DNA of 49,558 nucleotides from the NCBI GenBank assembly GCA_903879775.1, contig CAIRMY010000065.1:1-49558 (forward strand), read 5' to 3'. The DNA is from an uncultured Bacteroidota bacterium (GTDB lineage: Bacteria > Bacteroidota > Bacteroidia > NS11-12g > UBA955). The notes under the pieces are model-generated. The model was not told the origin of the DNA, made no database searches, and saw nothing but the letters and a program-made list of their open reading frames with translations. A program made the position numbers and the translations under genes. Below, piece after piece: positions 42,511 through 49,558 of the stretch (positions are counted from its first letter, which is position 1; every line of letters begins with the position of its first letter).

Positions 42511-43518
42511 ATGATTAGAACCGATATTATCATCATTGGCGCAGGCCCTGTTGGTTTATTTACCGTTTTTGAAGCTGGTTTACTAAAACTTCGTTGTCAT
42601 TTAATTGATGTTTTACCTCAAGTTGGTGGGCAATTGACCGAAATTTATCCAAAAAAACCAATTTACGACATACCTGGTTTTCCAAGTATTTTAGCAGGGG
42701 ATCTCATCGATAATTTAATGGAGCAAATTGCACCTTTTAAGCCTGGGTTTACCCTTGGTGAAAAGGCTATTTCAATTGAAGAGACTTCCGATAACCAATT
42801 CATTGTAACCACAAATCAAGGAACTCAGCACATAGCACCAAATATCGCAATTGCGGGAGGACTTGGGTGTTTTGAGCCGAGAAAGCCGCCAATTGCCAAC
42901 ATTGCCGATTTTGAAGGAAAAGGGGTTGATTATATGATTAAGGATCCAGAAAAGTATCGCAATAAAAAAGTTGTCATTGCCGGTGGTGGTGATAGCGCTT
43001 TAGATTGGGCTTTATTTTTGAAGGACGTTGCCTCTGAAGTAATCTTAGTCCATAGAAGCACTGAATTCCGTGGCCACTTAGATAGCGTTCAAAAAGTGAT
43101 GGATTTAAGTGAATCGGGACATATGAAATTGATGTTGAATTCAGAGATTACCCATTTAGATGGAAACGGAAACTTAAATAAAGTGGGTGCCACCATCAAA
43201 GGTGAAACAGAGTTGCAATGGGTTGATGCTGACTGCTTTTTACCCTTATTTGGATTGTCGCCAAAATTAGGCCCAGTTGCCAATTGGGGACTTAACATCA
43301 ATAAAATTGCAATTGAGGTTAACACTTTAGATTACAGCACTAACGTACCTGGAATTTATGCCATTGGCGACATCAATACTTATGAAGGGAAATTAAAACT
43401 TATTTTATGCGGATTCCACGAAGCCACCATTATGGTACAAAGTGCTTTCAAGCGAATTTATCCGAATAAGAACTTAGTCTTAAAGTACACCACAGTAAAC
43501 GGAATACAAGGCTTTTAG
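42511..43518 (+). CDS. Thioredoxin reductase-like ferredoxin--NADP+ reductase
   Basis: This 335-aa flavoprotein transfers electrons between NADPH and ferredoxin in the cytoplasm. The FAD-binding GAGPVG is at 10-15, and the DVLPQVGGQLTEIYPKKPIYDIPG segment is typical of the YumC-type class. The NAD(P)-binding loop reads VVIAGGGDSALDWA. The CxxC redox pair of true thioredoxin reductases is absent, which separates it from TrxB. I use the ATG at 42511 because it gives the standard N-terminus IRTDIIIIGAG and sits just after the -7 box; a TTG 45 bases upstream is an artefact. Confidence 0.9.
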   Translation: MIRTDIIIIGAGPVGLFTVFEAGLLKLRCHLIDVLPQVGGQLTEIYPKKPIYDIPGFPSILAGDLIDNLMEQIAPFKPGFTLGEKAISIEETSDNQFIVTTNQGTQHIAPNIAIAGGLGCFEPRKPPIANIADFEGKGVDYMIKDPEKYRNKKVVIAGGGDSALDWALFLKDVASEVILVHRSTEFRGHLDSVQKVMDLSESGHMKLMLNSEITHLDGNGNLNKVGATIKGETELQWVDADCFLPLFGLSPKLGPVANWGLNINKIAIEVNTLDYSTNVPGIYAIGDINTYEGKLKLILCGFHEATIMVQSAFKRIYPNKNLVLKYTTVNGIQGF

Positions 43519-43540
43519 TATTTTTTACATATTATTGAGT

Positions 43541-44200
43541 ATGTTTTCATTTTTTGTATTTAGGAAGTTTTTAAAATATGCGTTTATCGCATGGCTCATC
43601 TCCATTGTTCCCGTTTTACTCTATATTTTTATAAACCCACCTTTTACACTGATTCAAAACTCTCAAAGTGAGCTCAGGGGTGAAAAAGGCCGTTGGATGC
43701 CAATAGAAGAAATTCCCAAACACTTTCAACTTGCAGCATTGGCTGGTGAAGATCAGATTTTTTTCGATCATTGGGGATTCGATTTTGGTGCCATTGAAAA
43801 GGCCATTGAACACAATGCAAAAAGCAAAAAAACAAGAGGCGCAAGCACAATCTCACAACAAACTGCAAAAAATGTTTTCTGCTGGGAAGGTCGAAGTTGG
43901 ATTCGTAAAGGCATAGAAACTTATTATACCTGCATGATAGAGATTTTTTGGAGCAAAAAAAGAATTCTAGAAGTCTATTTAAATGTAATTGAAATGGGTC
44001 GTGGTGCATTTGGCGTAGATGAAGCCGCACAGTATTATTTTAAAATCCCCGCTGAAAAACTATCTCGTTCACAAAGCATTAAAATCATTTCCATGTTACC
44101 TTGCCCTCGAACATGCGGTTTAAATAGTCCTTTGGCTAGAAATCGTCAATATCTAATTAACTACGCTATGCTGCGTTATGGTCTAAAGTTAAAATATTAA
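43541..44200 (+). CDS. mtgA: Monofunctional biosynthetic peptidoglycan transglycosylase
   Basis: This 219-aa GT51 enzyme polymerises lipid II into glycan strands on the outer face of the inner membrane. A single N-terminal membrane anchor (about 8-30) is followed by the catalytic motif LAGEDQIFFDHWGFD, with the essential Glu, the second motif RGASTISQQTAKNVF, and later IEMGRGAFGVDEAAQYYF. No transpeptidase domain follows, so it is the MtgA type. An in-frame TTG two codons earlier is possible, but the ATG at 43541 is preferred. The gene lies 22 bases after the reductase gene. Confidence 0.94.
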   Translation: MFSFFVFRKFLKYAFIAWLISIVPVLLYIFINPPFTLIQNSQSELRGEKGRWMPIEEIPKHFQLAALAGEDQIFFDHWGFDFGAIEKAIEHNAKSKKTRGASTISQQTAKNVFCWEGRSWIRKGIETYYTCMIEIFWSKKRILEVYLNVIEMGRGAFGVDEAAQYYFKIPAEKLSRSQSIKIISMLPCPRTCGLNSPLARNRQYLINYAMLRYGLKLKY

Positions 44201-44258
44201 GGCTCGCACAACTTCAAATTGAAAATCAGGAGTACATCCTTCATTTAAAAAAAAATCC

Positions 44259-44266
44259 TACCTTTG
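44259..44266 (+). promoter_or_regulatory. -7 promoter box before efp
   Basis: TACCTTTG is a perfect TAnnTTTG match 7 bases before the efp ATG. No -33 TTG is visible at the usual distance. Confidence 0.5.
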
Positions 44267-44273
44267 CAATCGT

Positions 44274-44837
44274 ATGGCAACTACTCAAGACGTTTCAAAC
44301 GGTAATTTTATTCGTTATAATGGCGAATTATGCCACATCATTGAATGGCAACACAGAACTCCAGGTAATTTACGTGCCTTTTATCAAGCAAAAATGCGCC
44401 GAGTAAAAGACGGCAAATTGGCCGAAAATCGCTTTCGTAGTGGTGAAACAGTTGAAATTGTGCGTGTAGAAACAAGAGAACTCCAATATCTTTACGAAGA
44501 AGGTGATGCTTATGTTTGCATGGACAACGATACTTACGATCAAATTCCTGTTCAAAAGCATTTATTTAGTGATGGTGCTAAATTCATGAAAGAAGGTGAC
44601 ACCGTAATCATTGCGTTTGAAGGTGGTGAAATTCCTATTTCTGCTGAACCGCCGCATACTGCCGTTGTTGAAATTACTTATACTGAGCCAGGTTTGAAAG
44701 GCGATACTGCCACAAACACGCTTAAACCAGCAACCGTTGAAACCGGTGCAACTGTTTTCATTCCTTTGTTTATTGATATTGGAACAAAAATTAAAGTTGA
44801 TACCCGTACTGGTGAATATATGGAGCGTGTAAAGTAA
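44274..44837 (+). CDS. efp: Translation elongation factor P
   Basis: This 187-aa three-domain factor rescues ribosomes stalled at polyproline. It has the full family length and the conserved C-terminal segment TGATVFIPLFIDIGTKIKVDTRTGEYMERVK. The tip of the domain I loop, which carries the modified Lys34 in E. coli (KPGKGQAF), here reads TPGNLRAF, so the tip residue is Asn32 and no Lys or Arg is available at that position. This looks like a Bacteroidota EF-P subtype that works without the known lysine or arginine modifications. speB follows 6 bases downstream. Confidence 0.95.
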   Translation: MATTQDVSNGNFIRYNGELCHIIEWQHRTPGNLRAFYQAKMRRVKDGKLAENRFRSGETVEIVRVETRELQYLYEEGDAYVCMDNDTYDQIPVQKHLFSDGAKFMKEGDTVIIAFEGGEIPISAEPPHTAVVEITYTEPGLKGDTATNTLKPATVETGATVFIPLFIDIGTKIKVDTRTGEYMERVK

Positions 44838-44843
44838 TTCAAA

Positions 44844-45737
44844 ATGAAAGTTTTACCTGCTGAAGAAGGCTTTTTAGCCCTACCCGATGCTGAATTAACA
44901 ACCCTTGAAAATGCAAAGGTTGTCATTCAACAAATCCCATACGAATACACAAGTAGTTATATTGCTGGCTCCGACAAAGGACCTAAAGCCATGGTTGATG
45001 CCTCTCATTTCGTAGAATTCTACGATGAAGAAATTGACCAAGAAACCTATAAAAATATTGGGATTGCAACATTAGATTCTTTAGATTTTGAAGGAAAAGT
45101 GGATGAAGATGCAATGGTTCTCATTGCCAATCAAACACGTGAACTTCTAAACAAAGACAAATTTGTAGTTTCTTTGGGCGCTGAACACACCGTAACTAAC
45201 GGTTTTATTCGTGCTTACAAAGAAAAATATCCCTCAATATCTGTGTTGCAAATTGATGCACACTCAGATTTACGTCAGGAATACAACGGGAATCCCTACT
45301 CACACGCGAGCGTGATGGCTAGAATTAACGATATGGGCGTAAATTTGGTTCAAGTAGGCATCCGCGCGCAGTGCATTGAAGAATCACAACTCATTAAATC
45401 TTCACCAATTATCAATACCTGGTATGCCCATATGCTCGATAAAGACGACCAATGGATTGATGCATGTATCGATAAATTAGGCGATGTGGTTTATGTTTCT
45501 ATTGATGCTGATGGCTTCGACCCATCGATTGTTCCAGCGGTTGGAACTGCCGAACCAGGCGGATTGTCTTGGCAACAAGGCACAAAACTATTAAAAAGAC
45601 TTTGCGAAAGAAAAAAAGTGGTTGGATTCGATATCGTTGAAATTGCACCGCGTGAAGTTGACATTATCACAGAATTCACAATGGCTAAACTTTGTTATAA
45701 GTTTATGGGCTATTTAAATATTAATAAACATATTTAA
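44844..45737 (+). CDS. speB: Agmatinase / ureohydrolase
   Basis: This 297-aa arginase-family enzyme likely hydrolyses agmatine to putrescine and urea. The binuclear manganese site is formed by LGAEHTVTNG, QIDAHSDLRQEY and SIDADGFDPSIVP, all in standard order. Arginase or another guanidino hydrolase cannot be fully excluded, but the short form and motif details favour agmatinase. The cysteine desulfurase gene starts on its stop codon (TAATG), and efp precedes it by 6 bases, giving an efp-speB-desulfurase operon. Confidence 0.88.
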   Translation: MKVLPAEEGFLALPDAELTTLENAKVVIQQIPYEYTSSYIAGSDKGPKAMVDASHFVEFYDEEIDQETYKNIGIATLDSLDFEGKVDEDAMVLIANQTRELLNKDKFVVSLGAEHTVTNGFIRAYKEKYPSISVLQIDAHSDLRQEYNGNPYSHASVMARINDMGVNLVQVGIRAQCIEESQLIKSSPIINTWYAHMLDKDDQWIDACIDKLGDVVYVSIDADGFDPSIVPAVGTAEPGGLSWQQGTKLLKRLCERKKVVGFDIVEIAPREVDIITEFTMAKLCYKFMGYLNINKHI

Positions 45738-46873
45738 TGAACAATTTAACTGAAAGAATTTACTTAGACAACGCAGCAACCACTCCAATGGATCCTGAAG
45801 TTGTTGACGCCATGGTTCCAATGATGCGCGAACATTTTGGAAACCCAAGTTCATCACATGGACATGGTAGAAAAGTAAAAAATGTAATTGAAGAATCTCG
45901 TGGCAAAGTTGCCTCTTTATTAAAATGCTCTCCAGGAGAAATCTTCTTTACTTCAGGTGGAACCGAAGCCGACAACCTTGCACTTAGAGGTTCGGTGGCT
46001 AGTTTAGGCGTTAAAACCATCATTTCTTCTCCAATTGAACATCATGCTGTGTTACATACAGCTGAAGACCTTCATAAAACTGCAAATATCAATTTACAAA
46101 TGGTCAATATCTTGCCGAATGGACATGTTGACACAACCCATTTGTATGAATTGCTCAATAAATATCCCAATGCAATTGTGAGTTTAATGCATGCCAATAA
46201 TGAAATTGGCAACATGCTCAACATTGAAGAAGTTGGAAACAACATTCATCAAGCAAATGCCCTTTTCCATTGTGACACAGTGCAAACCATGGGTCATTTT
46301 AATTTTGACTTAAGCAAAGGATATGTAGATTTCCTTTGTGGTGCAGGACATAAATTCAACGGTCCAAAAGGAATTGGATTTTTGTACATGAATAAGAAAA
46401 ACCGTGTGACTCCAGAAATTACTGGCGGTGCGCAAGAAAGAGAAATTCGCGGTGGAACTGAAAATGTATATGGAATTGTTGGTTTAGCGAAGGCACTTGA
46501 AATCAGTTATCGTGATTTAGAACACAAACATACCCATATCAGCAAACTCAAGTCTGAAATGATTCAGGCGTTAAAAGAGAATATTGCGGGTATTGAATTC
46601 AATGGCGACCCTGAAGGAAATAGCTTGTACACCGTATTGAGCGTTTCTTTTCCGAGTTCTGATGCCGGCAACATGTTATTGTTCAACTTAGACATTAACG
46701 GAATCTCTGCAAGTGGAGGAAGTGCTTGCTCTAGCGGTGCAACGGGTGGAAGCCATGTGATCAATTGTATTAAACCTGGAACTGACAGAACAACCATTCG
46801 ATTTAGCTTTGGAAAATACAATACAATCGAGGATATTAAAACAACCATAGAAAAACTGAAAACTTGGTATTAA
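45737..46873 (+). CDS. Cysteine desulfurase (NifS/IscS-like)
   Basis: This 378-aa PLP enzyme takes sulfur from cysteine for Fe-S clusters or thio-modifications. It starts IYLDNAATTPMDPEV and has HFGNPSSSHGHGR, the PLP Lys in GAGHKFNGPKG, and the catalytic Cys loop GGSACSSGA. The long-loop, class I (NifS/IscS) arrangement is clear. No iscU or other Fe-S scaffold gene adjoins. The QueD-like gene downstream has its own -7 box, so the desulfurase is probably the last gene of its operon. Confidence 0.93.
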   Translation: MNNLTERIYLDNAATTPMDPEVVDAMVPMMREHFGNPSSSHGHGRKVKNVIEESRGKVASLLKCSPGEIFFTSGGTEADNLALRGSVASLGVKTIISSPIEHHAVLHTAEDLHKTANINLQMVNILPNGHVDTTHLYELLNKYPNAIVSLMHANNEIGNMLNIEEVGNNIHQANALFHCDTVQTMGHFNFDLSKGYVDFLCGAGHKFNGPKGIGFLYMNKKNRVTPEITGGAQEREIRGGTENVYGIVGLAKALEISYRDLEHKHTHISKLKSEMIQALKENIAGIEFNGDPEGNSLYTVLSVSFPSSDAGNMLLFNLDINGISASGGSACSSGATGGSHVINCIKPGTDRTTIRFSFGKYNTIEDIKTTIEKLKTWY

Positions 46874-46888
46874 GCCAAATTTTAGATT

Positions 46889-46896
46889 TAATTTTG
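46889..46896 (+). promoter_or_regulatory. -7 promoter box before the QueD-like gene
   Basis: TAATTTTG matches TAnnTTTG and lies 8 bases before the ATG at 46905, within the 31-base gap after the desulfurase gene. Confidence 0.45.
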
Positions 46897-46904
46897 TACC
46901 CGAA

Positions 46905-47321
46905 ATGCCCCTACTCTACATTACTCGCAAAGAACATTTTAACGCTGCTCACCAGCTTTGGAATTTAAATTGGTCTGATGATAAGAACTTTGAAGTGTTT
47001 GGCAAATGCGCCAATCCTCATTTCCATGGTCACAATTTCGATCTCTACGTTTGTGTAAAAGGGCAACCAAATCCAGATACCGGTTGTGTGATGGATTTGA
47101 AGAAACTAAAAGTCATCATTCGTGAGGAAGTCATATACCATTTAGACCATCAAAATTTAAATTTAGATGTTCCTTGGTTGGAGGGAAAAATGCCTTCGAT
47201 AGAAAATATTTCAGTTGCCGTTTGGCATAGAATTGCTGCAAAGCTTCCGGAAGGTGTTCATTTGCACAAAATTACACTTTGGGAAACCCAAAATAATTTT
47301 GTTGAGTATTTCGGCGAGTAA
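46905..47321 (+). CDS. queD: 6-carboxytetrahydropterin synthase / 6-pyruvoyltetrahydropterin synthase family (QueD-like)
   Basis: This 138-aa enzyme has zinc-binding His residues in FNAAHQL and HFHGHNF. The catalytic Cys in GKCANPHFHGHN supports 6-carboxytetrahydropterin synthase (queuosine pathway) or PTPS activity. DTGCVMDLKKLK and LDHQNLN are also typical, as is the C-terminal Glu in ITLWET. No other queuosine genes are in the window, so folate or biopterin roles remain possible. It ends 12 bases from the convergent M14 gene. Confidence 0.87.
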   Translation: MPLLYITRKEHFNAAHQLWNLNWSDDKNFEVFGKCANPHFHGHNFDLYVCVKGQPNPDTGCVMDLKKLKVIIREEVIYHLDHQNLNLDVPWLEGKMPSIENISVAVWHRIAAKLPEGVHLHKITLWETQNNFVEYFGE

Positions 47322-47333
47322 TCTAAAATTACA

Positions 47334-49175
47334 TTACCACAAAACCCTGTACACTGGGTAACGCTTGTGCGATTTTTCGTAATACTCAGAATGCTTGTAA
47401 ATATAATCTAACTGAGCACCAGCATCTTTTGCAAAATCGGGATCTTGTTGTTGTTTCATCAACAATGATGCTTTTAAGTTATGATTCTTAGATAAAATTT
47501 CAACCGCTTTATCTTCAAAGACATAAGCACTATAGCCCTCTTTTTGTTGCAATATGCCATCAAAAAAGTTCCAACAGAAATAACTATCTGGCGATTTAGG
47601 TTCTAACGTTGCCGACAAAAAATCGCTGTTCTCAGGTGTTACAAAAATCAGCATATCTCCAGCATAAACTTTTATCTTCATCATTGTATCCCTCATTTTC
47701 ACTTGAGAATGCAAATAATGTCCCTCATAAGGATCTTTAACGGTTTTATAGTCCAATATATAACTTACATTGCAAAGCATGCTCGTATCGGCTTTAGACG
47801 CTTTCATTTCAATTCCGTTTAACTTCAATCGATCTATCACTTCCTTGTAAGCAAATGGCACAACATAAGCTTTAGGCATCTTAACCGAATCGGTGGCAAC
47901 ATAATGATTGTAATATTTAAGGCGAATGGTTTTGGGTTTATTGCGATCGTAATACAATCTTGGCAAACCTGATACACCACTTGGCTTATATCCAAATTCG
48001 TAACCCAGAAAATCCATCCATTCATAACTGCCAAGGTCTAACTTAAAATGATTGTATTTTGCAACATTCAAATTAGAATTTAAACGAAAACGCAGTTGAT
48101 CACTTTTCTTTTGCGCCATAATTTTATCGCTTGCAACACAATTTAAGAAGTTTTCTAAAAAATCTCTGGTTGCATCAACCCTCGTATGGAAAGGCTTCAA
48201 CATATGTGTTTCAACAGTAAATCCTATCGTATGTTTCAGCGAAGCCCAACCAGTTGCATATCGTGGAGATTCGTAAAATCCAACCAATCCGCTATCTGGA
48301 ACCTCTTGCATGGTATTCACATAAGGCGAAGTTGGCCAACCTGCATTTAACAACGAACTTTTCAGTAATGTATCTACCATCAACGTCGTTTTTACCAAAT
48401 ACGAAGGCAATTTCTCAATTCTTGTATGAAAATACGTCAACGTGTATTGATAATCAGCACCATTAGATGTGTGATTGTCGACAAAGTAATCGAATTTTTC
48501 TTTGGCCATAAATGAAACCAAAGTTTGGGTATTCCTGCTATCGAGTTTTACAAAATCACGATTCAAATCTAAATTTTTCGCATTCCCCCTGAATCCATAT
48601 TCATCTGGTCCGTCTTGATTTGCACGGGAGGTTGAACTTCGATTTAAAGTTCCATCTACATTGAATTGTAAAATGATGAAAACATCTAAATGCTCGAACA
48701 TTCTTCGGAATCGATTTCCGTTGACAAGCATATCTTTCACCAACAACATACAAGCATCAGTACCTTCTGGTTCCCCAGGGTGTATGTTGTTATTTATTAA
48801 AACTTTAAAGTTGTTTTTATTGAATTTATTTTTAGCTTCTCCAACCGTTGCTTGACCTTTTTTTTGAGTTTCAACCAATGGCCTCCCCCCTATTTTGAAA
48901 CAATACATAGGTAAACCAATATCGGTGGTTCCAATTTCAAACAAAGATGTTCTCTGAGGAAAAGCCTTTTGAATTTTTTGATACCATTCAAACGTTTCTG
49001 CATATGTAGCAGTTTTGGTATAATTTCCCTTTTCGTAAGGCGTCAGAAAAATATCTTCGGAAGTCTTTGCTTCAGAGAAAGCTTTCTGTTTTTGAGGGAC
49101 ATTTGACTTTGCGCTCTGTGAGTGTCCCTCCGAAAAAGAAGAGACCAATAAAATAATTAGAAAGGCAAATCTCAT
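47334..49175 (-). CDS. Exported M14-family zinc carboxypeptidase-like protein
   Basis: This 613-aa protein has a signal peptide (about 1-20, ending EGHSQS) and an M14 catalytic domain. The zinc motif HxxE is in NNNIHPGEPEGTD, followed by LQFNVDGTLNR, NLDLNRDF and the third zinc His in FVDNHTSNG. The C-terminal ~250 residues form a further domain of beta-rich sequence with no recognised motif. It probably trims C-terminal residues from peptides or peptidoglycan in the periplasm. The ATG overlaps the DUF4293 gene stop by four bases. Three GAGGGAC heptamers lie in it, two of them inverted in and next to the signal peptide. Confidence 0.88.
   Translation of the reverse strand: MRFAFLIILLVSSFSEGHSQSAKSNVPQKQKAFSEAKTSEDIFLTPYEKGNYTKTATYAETFEWYQKIQKAFPQRTSLFEIGTTDIGLPMYCFKIGGRPLVETQKKGQATVGEAKNKFNKNNFKVLINNNIHPGEPEGTDACMLLVKDMLVNGNRFRRMFEHLDVFIILQFNVDGTLNRSSTSRANQDGPDEYGFRGNAKNLDLNRDFVKLDSRNTQTLVSFMAKEKFDYFVDNHTSNGADYQYTLTYFHTRIEKLPSYLVKTTLMVDTLLKSSLLNAGWPTSPYVNTMQEVPDSGLVGFYESPRYATGWASLKHTIGFTVETHMLKPFHTRVDATRDFLENFLNCVASDKIMAQKKSDQLRFRLNSNLNVAKYNHFKLDLGSYEWMDFLGYEFGYKPSGVSGLPRLYYDRNKPKTIRLKYYNHYVATDSVKMPKAYVVPFAYKEVIDRLKLNGIEMKASKADTSMLCNVSYILDYKTVKDPYEGHYLHSQVKMRDTMMKIKVYAGDMLIFVTPENSDFLSATLEPKSPDSYFCWNFFDGILQQKEGYSAYVFEDKAVEILSKNHNLKASLLMKQQQDPDFAKDAGAQLDYIYKHSEYYEKSHKRYPVYRVLW
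49094..49130. repeat. Inverted pair of GAGGGAC heptamers
   Basis: GAGGGAC (49094-49100) and GTCCCTC (49124-49130) face each other 23 bases apart within the start of the M14 gene, coding for Val-Pro and Glu-Gly. It is the closest pair in the window. The spacing and lack of a T tract argue against a terminator. Confidence 0.45.
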
Positions 49176-49558
49176 CGAATTCTATCCATGCTTTGGACCA
49201 ATTTTTCATCGGAACGAATGCCAACTAAAGCCAAAATTGCAAACACAACCATCAATACCGGCCACAATATTTGAAAACCTAAAGTATTGATTGATATGAG
49301 TGATGTAAATTGTTTCTTTGTAAGATAAAAATCGACCAATAAAACAACCAAGAATGCAAAATTTAAAAGTAAAAGGGACTTAGAAATTTTCAATTGCAAT
49401 TTCCGATTTTTAAATAAGAAAATGGCATAAATAGCTCCAATTGCAATTACAACCATTAAAATTAAATTTAAAAATTTATAACTAAAAATAGGACATTCTA
49501 AATTTACATAAAATGATACCTGATTCCAAAATTGCATCAAAACTGAAGTTGGATCTAA
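49172..49558 (-). CDS. DUF4293 family membrane protein (5' end outside window)
   Basis: The reading frame is open to the window edge (ending at 49558 with no stop or convincing start), so the N-terminus is missing; the methionine at 49537 is internal. About three hydrophobic segments remain (FLNLILMVVIAIGAIYAIFLF, LLLLNFAFLVVLLVDFYL, ILWPVLMVVFAILALVGI). The C-terminus is GIRSDEKLVQSMDRIR, the conserved ending of DUF4293 proteins. These small four-span membrane proteins are found almost only in Bacteroidota and have no known function. Its stop overlaps the M14 gene start by four bases (ATGA). Confidence 0.75.
   Translation of the reverse strand, partial: LDPTSVLMQFWNQVSFYVNLECPIFSYKFLNLILMVVIAIGAIYAIFLFKNRKLQLKISKSLLLLNFAFLVVLLVDFYLTKKQFTSLISINTLGFQILWPVLMVVFAILALVGIRSDEKLVQSMDRIR

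Noticed and set aside
1..49558. CRISPR array, tRNA/rRNA genes, insertion sequence, prophage or toxin-antitoxin locus
   Set aside because: No regularly spaced repeats, cloverleaf-like sequence, transposase, integrase or phage-like product was seen; gaps are all under about 190 bases.

Overview
The window is a gene-dense, AT-rich (GC roughly mid-30s % by eye) chromosomal segment of a member of the Bacteroidota. The support is internal. There is a PorV/PorQ-family protein next to a giant secreted protein with a type IX-like C-terminal domain and a TonB-dependent receptor carrying a carboxypeptidase-regulatory-like domain. Several families are typical of the phylum: DUF4293, DUF3109, a BshB1-type bacillithiol deacetylase, a dipeptidyl-peptidase-3-family protein, and a thioredoxin-reductase-like ferredoxin-NADP reductase. 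Many genes are preceded by the Bacteroidota -7 box TAnnTTTG rather than a TATAAT box, and Shine-Dalgarno sequences are mostly absent. I cannot fix the order or genus. No tRNA, rRNA, CRISPR array, insertion sequence or prophage was seen, and no intergenic gap exceeds about 190 bases.

Layout. 1-15492 (minus): an ECF sigma factor overlapping its probable anti-sigma factor; a run of greA, a HIT protein, an Lgt-like membrane protein and DNA polymerase III delta'; then a 9-kb cell-surface operon (TonB-dependent receptor, 1304-aa secreted protein, PorV-like protein), and finally a 2-hydroxyacid dehydrogenase coupled to accC. 15566-16234 (plus): ccmB. 16240-20256 (minus): two exported peptidases, M49-like then tail-specific protease. 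20403-32831 (plus): an acetyltransferase-like protein, a C1 peptidase, an LpxH-like phosphoesterase with a glycosyltransferase, ald, an alpha/beta hydrolase, an outer-membrane protein, the Kdo transferase waaA, groES-groEL, ruvX/yqgF, def and a UbiA prenyltransferase. 32828-39268 (minus): yicC, a pair of exported 'hydrolase-like domain plus beta-barrel' proteins, pssA, purE and DUF3109. 39359-47321 (plus): M28 peptidase, bshB1, a vWA protein, ferredoxin-NADP reductase, mtgA, efp, speB, a cysteine desulfurase and a QueD-like protein. 47334-49558 (minus): an M14 carboxypeptidase and a truncated DUF4293 protein.

Most of the window is housekeeping: envelope biogenesis (waaA, LpxH-like, mtgA, pssA, Lgt-like), translation and folding (greA, efp, def, groESL), and thiol/sulfur metabolism (bshB1, cysteine desulfurase). 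Genes are tightly packed, with many one- or four-base stop/start overlaps (TAATG, TGATG, ATGA).

The most unusual signals are three. First, the heptamer GAGGGAC occurs 15 times on both strands, about eightfold above a rough composition expectation. In genes it always falls in the same phase, spelling Val-Pro or Glu-Gly. It resembles an uptake-signal or architecture motif. Second, two overlapping genes (34680-38355) each encode an exported erythromycin-esterase/ChaN-like or degenerate domain followed by a predicted outer-membrane barrel. Third, many TAnnTTTG boxes lie only 4-10 bases before the start codon, implying leaderless or near-leaderless mRNAs.
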